Assembly: GCA_905214735.1 (NCBI GenBank)
Contig: CAJMNI010000006.1
Location: forward strand, 29,779-93,778
Source: an uncultured bacterium
Lineage (GTDB): Bacteria; Bacteroidota; Bacteroidia; Bacteroidales; Muribaculaceae
Direction of reading: 5' to 3'
DNA length: 64,000 bases
Part shown: positions 53,164-60,758 of the stretch, piece after piece
Numbering within the stretch: the first letter of the stretch is position 1
How the letters are laid out: the number at the start of each line of letters is the position of its first letter
The notes under the pieces: generated by a model
Told to the model about the DNA's origin: nothing
What the model saw: only the letters and a program-made list of their open reading frames with translations
Databases searched by the model: none
Position numbers and translations under genes: made by a program

Positions 53164-53237
53164 GCCTCTTTAGCTCAGTTGGCCAGAGCACGTGATTTGT
53201 AATCTCGGGGTCGTTGGTTCGAATCCGACAAGAGGCT
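53164..53237 (+). tRNA. tRNA-Thr (anticodon TGT)
   Basis: 74 nt without encoded CCA. The acceptor GCCTCTT pairs with AAGAGGC with T as discriminator. The D arm is GCTC/GAGC, and the T arm GTTGG/CCGAC around TTCGAAT. The anticodon loop TTTGTAA gives TGT, reading ACA. The anticodon stem CGTGA/TCTCG has one T-T mismatch at its centre, unusual but within a sound cloverleaf. Two bases separate it from the SRP RNA, so both may be one transcript. Confidence 0.93.
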
Positions 53238-53260
53238 CTCAAATGGATTAATGTTTTTCA

Positions 53261-53268
53261 TAATTTTG
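53261..53268 (+). promoter_or_regulatory. Possible promoter of DUF4286-ruvC
   Basis: TAATTTTG followed by T matches the -7 element, about 58 bases before the DUF4286 ATG. No TTTG is found upstream at the right distance. Confidence 0.4.
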
Positions 53269-53326
53269 TTTTGGCGGTGTGTTTAGTGATAAGCATGCCG
53301 TTTTTTCTTTCTAAAACCGAATTGCC

Positions 53327-53644
53327 ATGTTTATCCACAATGCGACTTTCATGATTGAGAAGGAGCGCGAGCAGGAGTTCCTGAAATGGCTCGTGGCCCG
53401 CGTAGACCGTCTCGTGACGCCTCCTGCGCTCAATCCGAGGCTCTCGACAATGCGCGAAGCCGGAGGACTCGACTGCCAGCAGGCCGAGGCCCAGAGTGTT
53501 GCTTTCCAGCTCGAATTCCCCGATTTCGGAACCGCCTCCCTCTGGCGCGCCGACCGTTTCGAACCAATCGCAAAAGAATTCGCCGAGCATTTCGGCCCCA
53601 ACGCCATGACATTCTGCTCCATCTTCGAGCAGATTGATTCCTGA
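53327..53644 (+). CDS. DUF4286 family protein
   Basis: 105 aa, a ferredoxin-like small domain of unknown function widespread in Bacteroidota. It begins with a strand-helix (FIHNATFMIEKEREQEFLKWL) and continues with QSVAFQLEFPDFGTASLWRAD and a helix RFEPIAKEFAEHFGPNAM. Neighbouring ruvC, as in many relatives, 41 bases upstream of it in the same direction. No catalytic motif is seen. Confidence 0.8.
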   Translation: MFIHNATFMIEKEREQEFLKWLVARVDRLVTPPALNPRLSTMREAGGLDCQQAEAQSVAFQLEFPDFGTASLWRADRFEPIAKEFAEHFGPNAMTFCSIFEQIDS

Positions 53645-53685
53645 TCCGAGAGGAGAGAGTGTTTAAAGTTTAAGGGAAAAAGCCG

Positions 53686-54282
53686 ATGGAAACGGAGAAT
53701 AATGTCACGGTCGACGAGCGGGTGAAGAAATACGAGCGCGTGATCATGGGGATTGACCCCGGCACCAACGTGATGGGCTATGGCGTGCTCGGCATCAACG
53801 GCAAGAAGCCGGAGGTGGTGGTGCTCGGAGTGCTCGAGCTGAGCAAGTTCGAGAGCCACTACATGCGCCTTCACCGCATCTACGAACGCGTCACCGGCCT
53901 CTGCACCCAGTATCTCCCCGACGAGGTGGCCCTCGAGGCTCCCTTCTTCGGGAAAAACGTGCAGTCGATGCTAAAGCTCGGCAGGGCGCAGGGAGTGGCC
54001 ATGGCCGCGGCGCTCAACCGCGACATACCCATCAGCGAATATGCCCCGAGGCTGATCAAAATGTCGGTAACCGGCAACGGCCAGGCCTCGAAAGAGCAGG
54101 TGGCCAACATGCTCCGGGCCCTTCTCCACATGAGAAGCGAAGACATGCCGAAGTTGCTCGACGCCACCGACGCCCTGGCCGTAGCGCTCACCCACTTCTA
54201 CGAAACCGGCAAGCCCAAAGCGGCGCGCGGCCCGAAATCATGGGCCGAATTCATAGCCCGCAACCCCGACCGCGTCAAATAA
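53686..54282 (+). CDS. ruvC: Holliday junction resolvase RuvC
   Basis: 198 aa. RNase H-fold nuclease that cuts Holliday junctions. The first acidic residue is in IMGIDPGTNVMGYGVLG, the second in DEVALEAPFFGKNVQSM and the last pair in DATDALAVALTHF. An N-terminal lead of about 18 residues precedes the conserved core. The C-terminal tail is typical. A core recombination gene bordering the accessory region, which may have served as a chromosomal boundary. Confidence 0.95.
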   Translation: METENNVTVDERVKKYERVIMGIDPGTNVMGYGVLGINGKKPEVVVLGVLELSKFESHYMRLHRIYERVTGLCTQYLPDEVALEAPFFGKNVQSMLKLGRAQGVAMAAALNRDIPISEYAPRLIKMSVTGNGQASKEQVANMLRALLHMRSEDMPKLLDATDALAVALTHFYETGKPKAARGPKSWAEFIARNPDRVK

Positions 54283-54333
54283 CTGTTAACGTTTATTAAC
54301 ACAAGCGATGGTGCGGATTTGCTGACAAATCTC

Positions 54334-54341
54334 TAACTTTG
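54334..54341 (+). promoter_or_regulatory. Promoter -7 element of the TIR-CHAT unit
   Basis: TAACTTTG is a perfect -7 element. It would begin transcription about 20 bases before the ATG at 54369. A TTTG at 54318-54321 is too close (12 bases), so the -33 part is uncertain. It decides against an upstream TTG start at 54339, which lies inside the box. Confidence 0.55.
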
Positions 54342-54368
54342 GAGAATACGACAACTTTCTCTGACACC

Positions 54369-55694
54369 ATGGCTCAAAAATTATCTTACGACATTTTCAT
54401 AAGCTATCGTCATGATGGCGGAGCCCAGTATGCGCGCATCCTGCAGCTGATGCTTGCGCAGAGGGGATATAAGGTGTTTCTGGATTACGACGAACTGAGA
54501 GACGGCCTTTTCAACGAGAAGATCAAAAAGGCGATAGCTGCGGCTCCGATATTCATCTTTGTGCTTTCTAAAGATTCTGTCGACAGATGTGCAAATGCCG
54601 AAGATTGGGTAGCCAAGGAGATTTCGGAGGCGGTGAGGCTTGACAAGAAAATCATCCCTGTCAATCCCGACGGGCAGTTCGACGGCATCCACACCGATGT
54701 GCCTGAGAAGATAAGGGCGGCGGTTTCCGACAATCAGCATTCCGAGATATATTTCGGCCAGGTGCTCGGCGCAACGGTCGACCAGATGATCCGTGACCGC
54801 ATAGTGCCGATTGTCGGCGCGAGAACGCCAACCGGCTATCGCGACGAGGATTTCGATGCCGCGAAAGAGACTCTACAGCGTCAGGATGCCCATCGCCGCT
54901 GGATGAAGCGACTGGCTGTTATCATTGCGGTCTTCTTCGTGGCTGTTGTGGCTGTTGTGGCAATTTTTATCGTAGGCCGCATGAACGACCAACGCGACGA
55001 CAGGTTGCAGCGGGAGCACCTCGAAACACTGCGCGCTGACATCGAGAAGCGTCATACCGAATTCCATCCCATATTGCGTTCCAATCTCACGGAAGCGCAG
55101 CTTCACGCCATCGACACCCTGCTTATGCGCATGCGCCCCCTCGACGATAACCTCTGGATCAGCCAGACGGAGTTCTCGCGCGGCGAATGGGCCACAATAA
55201 TGGGAGAGGTTTGCCCCGCCGCTGAATATAACCTTCCCGTCACTGCCAAATATTATCATGAAATCGTGGAGGTGGTCAAAGACTCCCTCTATGAAATGGC
55301 GGGCATAGATTTCGATTTGCCCTCAGCCGACGAATGGCGGTTGGCTGCCGAAGGTGGAAAAGATAATCCAGGATATGTTTACGCCGGAAGCGACGATCCT
55401 GACTCCGTGGCCTGGTTTGACGCCAACTCCGGCAACCGGCTGCATCCGGTGATCAACAGCGGCAAAATTCCCAACACGCTCGACCTTTTCAACATGAACG
55501 GCAACGCCGCGGAGCTCTGCAACTCTCCGGCCACTGGCGACAACGGGGAGGATTGCTGGATAATCTGCGGCGGTGATTACGCTTCGCCTGCCTCGGATGT
55601 GAAAAACATTTCGACGCGCGCGCTCGGAATAGATAAAAAGGATGAGAAAGTCGGATTCCGCATAGTGATCCGTAATGAAGAAAATGAATTGTAA
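54369..55694 (+). CDS. TIR domain-TM-FGE-sulfatase-like protein
   Basis: 441 aa. Residues 5-145 form a TIR domain (YDIFISYRHDGG, FLDYDELRDGLF, FIFVLSKDSVDRC, WVAKEISEAV, KKIIPVN). Glu84 in DWVAKE aligns with the NADase glutamate of SARM1-type TIRs, so enzymatic NAD+ cleavage is plausible. A single membrane segment lies at about 182-203 after a basic stretch, which places the TIR in the cytoplasm. Residues 260-435 fit an FGE-sulfatase/SUMF1 fold (LWISQTEFSRGEWATIMGE, DLPSADEWRLAAEGG, FNMNGNAAELC, GFRIVIR) on the far side. TIR-FGE unions occur in bacterial signalling and defence. The next gene starts two bases after its stop. Confidence 0.83.
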   Translation: MAQKLSYDIFISYRHDGGAQYARILQLMLAQRGYKVFLDYDELRDGLFNEKIKKAIAAAPIFIFVLSKDSVDRCANAEDWVAKEISEAVRLDKKIIPVNPDGQFDGIHTDVPEKIRAAVSDNQHSEIYFGQVLGATVDQMIRDRIVPIVGARTPTGYRDEDFDAAKETLQRQDAHRRWMKRLAVIIAVFFVAVVAVVAIFIVGRMNDQRDDRLQREHLETLRADIEKRHTEFHPILRSNLTEAQLHAIDTLLMRMRPLDDNLWISQTEFSRGEWATIMGEVCPAAEYNLPVTAKYYHEIVEVVKDSLYEMAGIDFDLPSADEWRLAAEGGKDNPGYVYAGSDDPDSVAWFDANSGNRLHPVINSGKIPNTLDLFNMNGNAAELCNSPATGDNGEDCWIICGGDYASPASDVKNISTRALGIDKKDEKVGFRIVIRNEENEL

Positions 55695-55696
55695 CT

Positions 55697-56329
55697 ATGA
55701 AAAAATCGAACAGTAGAATTATGACGGCCATTTCGCTTGCATTGGCCATTTTGCTTCCTCAGGGCGCGTTCGCTCAAGAGTCGGAGGAACCTGATGAAGT
55801 CGACATGATAGTCGGGTCGATGATGACGGTGCGCGATGCTGTCGCCAATGGCGATTCAATCGCAATTGCCGGGGAAATGGAGCGCCTTGCCTCGACCGAT
55901 ATTAAGATAAATGATGAGATACGACCCGAAGATTACGCCGGTTCATCGGAAAGTCTCTTCCTGGAGACATGGAAAGATGCCATCCATGGTTCCAAGCTCA
56001 CTCGCGACCGTGGAGTGGACAGAGATGGTTCGAAGGTCACTACGCGCCGCTTTAATGTGGCGAAGGGAAGTTCGGTGAAATTCACGGTCAAGTGTTCCTC
56101 AAGGCTTTCAGTGGCAGTAGTTCCCGAGGCCGGAGGTCTTGTGACAATGCGCCTTCATGCCTACAACCGGCATGGATTTGACCGGCATTTCGACGACACG
56201 GAGAAATTCCATCAGGGCAAAAGCTATCGGAAAAAGAAGATTTCCGTGCCTGACATGCCGACCAAAGTCGAGATAGAAGTAATCAACCGCTCTCCCAAAA
56301 ATATAAGCTATACATTGATAACCAAATAA
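55697..56329 (+). CDS. Exported protein of unknown function
   Basis: 210 aa, not recognised. A signal peptide (MTAISLALAILLPQGAFAQ) is followed by an acidic start and a helical segment (MMTVRDAVANGDSIAIAGEM). The C-terminal half is beta-rich (RRFNVAKGSSVKFTVKCSS, VVPEAGGLVTMRLHAYN, KKKISVPDMPTKVEIEVINR, ending ISYTLITK), like an immunoglobulin-type or jelly-roll ligand-binding domain. It sits between the TIR-FGE and CHAT genes in a tight row, so a partner or sensor role is inferred. Confidence 0.7.
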   Translation: MKKSNSRIMTAISLALAILLPQGAFAQESEEPDEVDMIVGSMMTVRDAVANGDSIAIAGEMERLASTDIKINDEIRPEDYAGSSESLFLETWKDAIHGSKLTRDRGVDRDGSKVTTRRFNVAKGSSVKFTVKCSSRLSVAVVPEAGGLVTMRLHAYNRHGFDRHFDDTEKFHQGKSYRKKKISVPDMPTKVEIEVINRSPKNISYTLITK

Positions 56330-56353
56330 ACGATAACCAAAAAACGAAAGATC

Positions 56354-57133
56354 ATGAAACTCAAGACAATAATCGTGATGGCGCTTGCAGCCACCATCAG
56401 CGCTTCAGCCGGAGCCTTTGATCGCGAAGAAATTTTGAAAGATGTAGCTAAGATGAATGCCGAGATGCCGATGTCGATGGGCATGATGGGCACCATGACG
56501 TCGATTTCCGTATCAGGCGATACAATTGTCTACAACGGCATTATCGATGGACTTGGATCCTTAAACCTTGGTTCAGATAACAGCATCAAGTTTAAAAACT
56601 ATCTGCTTAACAATATTGCAATTCTTAATGAATTTAGTGTTGAGTCCGGCGTATGGTATGAGAATATTGCAGATAACAATATGTATGTGAAGCACCACTT
56701 GGAAAATCCACACACCGGTCAGATTCGAGAGTACGTAATCTCCCCTTCAGATCTTCAAAAAGCATTGGATAATGATCCTGATTATAAATTTCTGACCGAT
56801 TATATGATAGAGAGCACAAAATCGACTCTCCCGATGGAGGTAGGTGCGATGAAGATTGTGGAAGCCAAACTTGAGGGTAATAATTATGTGATGACAGCGA
56901 TTGTAGACGAGGATGTTATCTCAATGGATCAGATGATTGCAAATCAGGCAATGATGAAAGAAAATTATCTGAACGTATTGAAAATGAGAACCGAGCTGAG
57001 AGCATTGATTGATGCATATACTTTTGCAAAAAACGGATATGGTCAATCATACGTTTACAAAGGATCGAAGTCGGGCAAGCAAACTTCTTATCAGGTTTCG
57101 GCCGATGAGATTCTCAAAGCAATAGGTAAATAA
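56354..57133 (+). CDS. Exported protein of unknown function, AT-rich gene
   Basis: 259 aa, not recognised. A signal peptide (TIIVMALAATISASAGA) leads to a short Met-rich stretch (MPMSMGMMGTMTS), a beta-type central part (ISVSGDTIVYNGIID), and helices near the C-terminus. From about 56500 the base composition is clearly more AT-rich than the flanks. It lies 24 bases after the previous gene and 21 before the CHAT gene, same direction. Confidence 0.65.
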   Translation: MKLKTIIVMALAATISASAGAFDREEILKDVAKMNAEMPMSMGMMGTMTSISVSGDTIVYNGIIDGLGSLNLGSDNSIKFKNYLLNNIAILNEFSVESGVWYENIADNNMYVKHHLENPHTGQIREYVISPSDLQKALDNDPDYKFLTDYMIESTKSTLPMEVGAMKIVEAKLEGNNYVMTAIVDEDVISMDQMIANQAMMKENYLNVLKMRTELRALIDAYTFAKNGYGQSYVYKGSKSGKQTSYQVSADEILKAIGK

Positions 57134-57154
57134 TTCTTTATTTTTATAAATGAT

Positions 57155-59953
57155 ATGATGCGGTTTGTTACTATTTTGCTATTTTTATTCGGAGTTCTGA
57201 ACGCTGCAGCTATGGTTGATGCTTCATTGAATCAAAGGCTTGAGCAGGCTTTGGATTTTTATAACAAAGGGAAATATCAGAATTCTATTGAAATTTATGA
57301 GGGTGTCATTGCTGCCCCGGATTCGAATGGCCCCGACGGCTTGAAAATGGTCGACAGATTGATTATAAACAGAATGATAGGATGTTGCCATTTAGAAATG
57401 GAAAATTACCACACGGCATTGACCTATCTTCTGAGATCCGACTCGATCCGAGTTGCCACCAATCTTTTGTATGATCCTCAAGCAGCTGATGACTATCAGA
57501 ATATATCCTATTGTTATTTCAAAATCGGCAATCCGGAAAAAGGGAACCAATGGGGAGAGAAATTTATGATGAATTTGCAGCAGAATTATGGACTTGCTTC
57601 CAATACTCCGGCGGTGGCCTGGAAGTTTCTTTACCGGATGAATCTGATTTGTGGCGATCAGGCGAAGGCGTTGCAATATGCGGAGAAAATCTTGACTCTT
57701 GACTCTCCGGAGGCTATTTTCGCTGACGATTCCGCAATTGTCGTTTTCCTGCTGCAGGTGTGCCAGCTCTATTACAACCTGAATGAAGTCCCCAAGGCGA
57801 ATGAGATTGCAACAGGACTGGAACAGATGATAGCGGAGAGTCTTCCCAACAGCCGAGAGCACTTGAGAGTTTGCAATATGCTCACTGTCTACAATGCTGA
57901 TAATCCCGATGTGGCAATCTCTTATCTCGAAAAGGCGATAGATATTGCCGATATGATGGAGTCGAAAGGGGATCTTAACGACGATGTGCTCGTCACCTAC
58001 AATAATGTATCGCAGGTGCTTTCCGAGGTAGATCCGGTCCAGGCTTTGGCAACATATAAAGAGCTGATTGGAAAATGCATAAGCCTCGGCAAGCAGCAGA
58101 CAGATCTCTATGCCCTTGCTCTTAACGGTCTGGCGGTGTTAGAGGGGTTTGACAATCCTGAATCGCCGGCAAGATTCGGAGAGGCGTTTCAGATTCTTTC
58201 AGAAAATGCCAGCGCAGATATTTCGCACGTACTCACTGTCGGTATAAACCGTCTATTCAGCCTCGACCTATGCGGACGCCCGGCAGAGGAAGTGGCCTCG
58301 GCTGCTGCAGAAGTCACTGACGATCTGAAAAAACGCTTCTCAACGGCCTTCCATTCCCTATCGGAGGGGAGGCGCGAACTCTATTGGCAACAGGTCAGCC
58401 CATGGTATAGGGTGATATTGCCTGACTTGGCAAAATCTTACGACACTCCGGCTCTATGGCAGCTGCTTTACGACTGTCTGCTCCAAAGCCGCGGCATTCT
58501 GCTGAATTCATCGGTTTCGCTCGCTACGATCATTAAGGAATCGGGCGACCCGGAGCTGCAGAATCTTTATCGGCAATATGCCGGAGTCGACGGTTATACC
58601 GAACCGGAAGAACGCGACCGTCTCGCCGATGCCCTCGAATCCCGTATTCTCAAAGAATCGAAGAAATATGGGGATTATATGGCTCCCTTTGCCGTCGACA
58701 GCAAGAAGGTAGCTTCTTGCCTCAAGAAGGGGGAGATGGCGATAGAGTTCGTGCGTTACGACGCTAATGCTTTCGTCAATACGCTGGGGCTTGACAGCGT
58801 GCTGTACGAACCCGACGTAAAATACTTGGCCCTGCTTCTCGATTCCTCCACGCCCGCGCCCCGGCAGGTGGAGTTATGCACCGAAAAAGAGCTTACCGAC
58901 GTTTCGCTCGGCAATCTCTACAATTGCATCTGGAAAAAGCTCGAGCCCTATCTTGCCGGCATCGACAGGATATATTTCTCGCCCGATGGCGAGCTCTTCT
59001 CGTTGCCGGTGGAATATGCGCGGATGTCCGACGGACGGTTTTTGTGGGAACGCTACGATTGCCGCAGAGTGTCGTCGACGCGCGAGCTCGCGCGCAAGCC
59101 GCAGTCGAAAGGGGAGGGGATCGCCCTTTTCGGAGGAATGGCATTCGACATGAGTATAGATGAAATGGAAGCCGATGCCGAAAAATATCGGGATATCACC
59201 GAGGAGATCGTTCGCCAAAGAGGCACTCGCGACGAACTGCATGGCATAGCTCCCCTCGAAGGGACTCTGACGGAAGTCGTTGAGATATGCAGCACCGCCG
59301 AAAAATTCAACAACAGTGGAGGTTCGGTCGATCTGTTCAAAGAAAAGGATGCGACCGAGGCTGCCTTCAAGTCAATCTCCGGCAAAGGCAAACGCATCAT
59401 TCATGTCGCCACCCACGGATTCTACAACAGCAGGCTCAATGACGATGGTTCGGCAGAAAGCCTCTCGGCCGATGGAAGCGAAGAGGCATCGTCGTTGGCG
59501 CGCGAACGGGAAATGCTGAGCCACAGCGGGCTGCTCTTTGCCGGCGTCGACAATGTCCGTCTTGACAAAGACGACATTCCGGAGGGAGTGGAAGATGGAG
59601 TTCTTGACGCCTACGAAATATCGACGCTCGATCTGCACGGCGCGGATCTGGTGGCCCTGTCGGCATGCCGCACGGCTCTCGGCGAAGTGTCGGGTGACGG
59701 AGTTTTCGGCCTGCAGCGAGGCCTTAAGAAGGCCGGAGTAGACAGCATCCTGATGTCGCTATGGAAGGTTGATGACGCCGCCACATGCGAGTTTATGACC
59801 GTATTCTACAAGAACCTGCTCGATCCCGATTCCGACGTGAAGGGCGACAAGCAAAAAGCTCTTGCGCGGGCAAGAACGGCAGTCATGTCGAATCCCGACT
59901 GGCGCGACTATGAATATTGGGGAGCCTTCATTCTGCTCGACGCAGTGCGCTGA
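57155..59953 (+). CDS. Exported TPR-CHAT protease
   Basis: 932 aa. A signal peptide (MMRFVTILLFLFGVLNAAA) is followed by about 400 residues of TPR-like helices (YNKGKYQNSIEIYEGVI, YLLRSDSIRVA, YFKIGNPEKGNQW) and a helical linker. The C-terminal about 300 residues are a CHAT (caspase-like) domain with His754 in IHVATHGFY and Cys838 in LVALSACRTALG, followed by GLQRGLKKAGVDSILMSLWKVDD. Both catalytic residues are present, so an active cysteine protease is likely. The export signal is unusual, because most CHAT proteases act in the cytoplasm. The first part is AT-rich, the last part GC-rich. Confidence 0.85.
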   Translation: MMRFVTILLFLFGVLNAAAMVDASLNQRLEQALDFYNKGKYQNSIEIYEGVIAAPDSNGPDGLKMVDRLIINRMIGCCHLEMENYHTALTYLLRSDSIRVATNLLYDPQAADDYQNISYCYFKIGNPEKGNQWGEKFMMNLQQNYGLASNTPAVAWKFLYRMNLICGDQAKALQYAEKILTLDSPEAIFADDSAIVVFLLQVCQLYYNLNEVPKANEIATGLEQMIAESLPNSREHLRVCNMLTVYNADNPDVAISYLEKAIDIADMMESKGDLNDDVLVTYNNVSQVLSEVDPVQALATYKELIGKCISLGKQQTDLYALALNGLAVLEGFDNPESPARFGEAFQILSENASADISHVLTVGINRLFSLDLCGRPAEEVASAAAEVTDDLKKRFSTAFHSLSEGRRELYWQQVSPWYRVILPDLAKSYDTPALWQLLYDCLLQSRGILLNSSVSLATIIKESGDPELQNLYRQYAGVDGYTEPEERDRLADALESRILKESKKYGDYMAPFAVDSKKVASCLKKGEMAIEFVRYDANAFVNTLGLDSVLYEPDVKYLALLLDSSTPAPRQVELCTEKELTDVSLGNLYNCIWKKLEPYLAGIDRIYFSPDGELFSLPVEYARMSDGRFLWERYDCRRVSSTRELARKPQSKGEGIALFGGMAFDMSIDEMEADAEKYRDITEEIVRQRGTRDELHGIAPLEGTLTEVVEICSTAEKFNNSGGSVDLFKEKDATEAAFKSISGKGKRIIHVATHGFYNSRLNDDGSAESLSADGSEEASSLAREREMLSHSGLLFAGVDNVRLDKDDIPEGVEDGVLDAYEISTLDLHGADLVALSACRTALGEVSGDGVFGLQRGLKKAGVDSILMSLWKVDDAATCEFMTVFYKNLLDPDSDVKGDKQKALARARTAVMSNPDWRDYEYWGAFILLDAVR

Positions 59954-59954
59954 T

Positions 59955-60332
59955 CGAAAAGCATGCGGAGGATCGGCCGAAATCGGCGCCGGAGTCTCCG
60001 CATCTCTTTATTTCAGGATGATGAGCCGTTATGTCGAGGATCTCTCTCTTCACGAGTTCTCCGGCCGGTGAAAGATCGGGGATGATCATGCTGTATTCCC
60101 TGAATTTTTCGGGAGAAATATCGGGTATGGATGAAAGGACCGGAGCCCCGGGGAGCGTAGTGGCGGTGATCATATACAGCCCTGGTGAGCAATAGTTATG
60201 AAAGAAAGCCCGCTTCGGATGCTTATTCGGATTTGGGGCGCAGCTCTGCTGCTTTTCTTTCATGATCAGCTTCTCTTTCATATACTCAGGCAGATCGTGA
60301 TGTGAAGGGAAACCGCTTTCGCTCTTGTCCAT
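59955..60332 (-). pseudogene. Truncated REP-associated (Y1) transposase remnant
   Basis: An open frame from 60332 begins MDKSESGFPSHHDLPEYM, followed by RAFFHNYCSPGLYMITATTL and LSPAGELVKREILDITAHHP, matching the N-terminal region of Bacteroidota REP-associated/IS200-like Y1 transposases. After HPEI (about 60012) similarity ends; the His-hydrophobic-His and catalytic Tyr region is missing, and the frame runs into the complement of the CHAT gene's end. It is therefore a 5' fragment whose 3' half was deleted or replaced at about 59955-60010. Confidence 0.65.
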
Positions 60333-60387
60333 AATCGAGTTAAATTTTGATCAATTCGTATTCGTCTCCGCTCCCGCTTCTGCGGGC

Positions 60388-60436
60388 TGAGGCGGAAGCC
60401 GAGGAAAGATGTTGTGTTGAGGCGGAAGCCGAGGAA
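60388..60436. repeat. 19-bp direct repeat pair
   Basis: TGAGGCGGAAGCCGAGGAA at 60388-60406 and again at 60418-60436, separated by 11 bases, between the transposase remnant and the RyR gene. No gene is seen in 60333-60470. Confidence 0.9.
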
Positions 60437-60470
60437 GGAAGCCTATGTTTTGCTTTCTTTGCGGGTTCGC

Positions 60471-60758
60471 TTATTTCTTTGAGATTGTGAAGCCGAGCTT
60501 CTGGATCAGCTTCAGAGTCTCCTGGGAGGTGGCCCGGTCGTAGTCTTTCTCGCTCTCGGGAAGGTCGTCGTAGGCCACGAGGCAGGGATGCTTTTTGGCG
60601 GCGTCGTCGCGAACCGGGCCGTAGCTCCAGCCTTCGTTGATGCGGTTCCGGGCCCAGACCTCATGCACGTTACGCGCCATTTCCTCGATGAGCGGCAACA
60701 GGGCGTCGGGAAGTTTCACATCGGCCGTATCGGCCGGAGACGGAATATATTTTTTCAT
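60471..60758 (-). CDS. Stand-alone RyR-domain protein
   Basis: 95 aa consisting almost wholly of one ryanodine-receptor-type (RyR) domain: LPLIEEMARNVHEVWARNRI, then EGWSYGPVRDDAAKKHPCLV, and DLPESEKDYDRATSQETLK with the ending LIQKLGFTISKK. The W, GP, HPCLV and YDR positions fit the family. In bacteria RyR domains are thought to bind small nucleotide-like ligands or act as adaptors; no function is established. The start overlaps the upstream gene's stop (60755-60758), so the two are translated together. Confidence 0.85.
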   Translation of the reverse strand: MKKYIPSPADTADVKLPDALLPLIEEMARNVHEVWARNRINEGWSYGPVRDDAAKKHPCLVAYDDLPESEKDYDRATSQETLKLIQKLGFTISKK

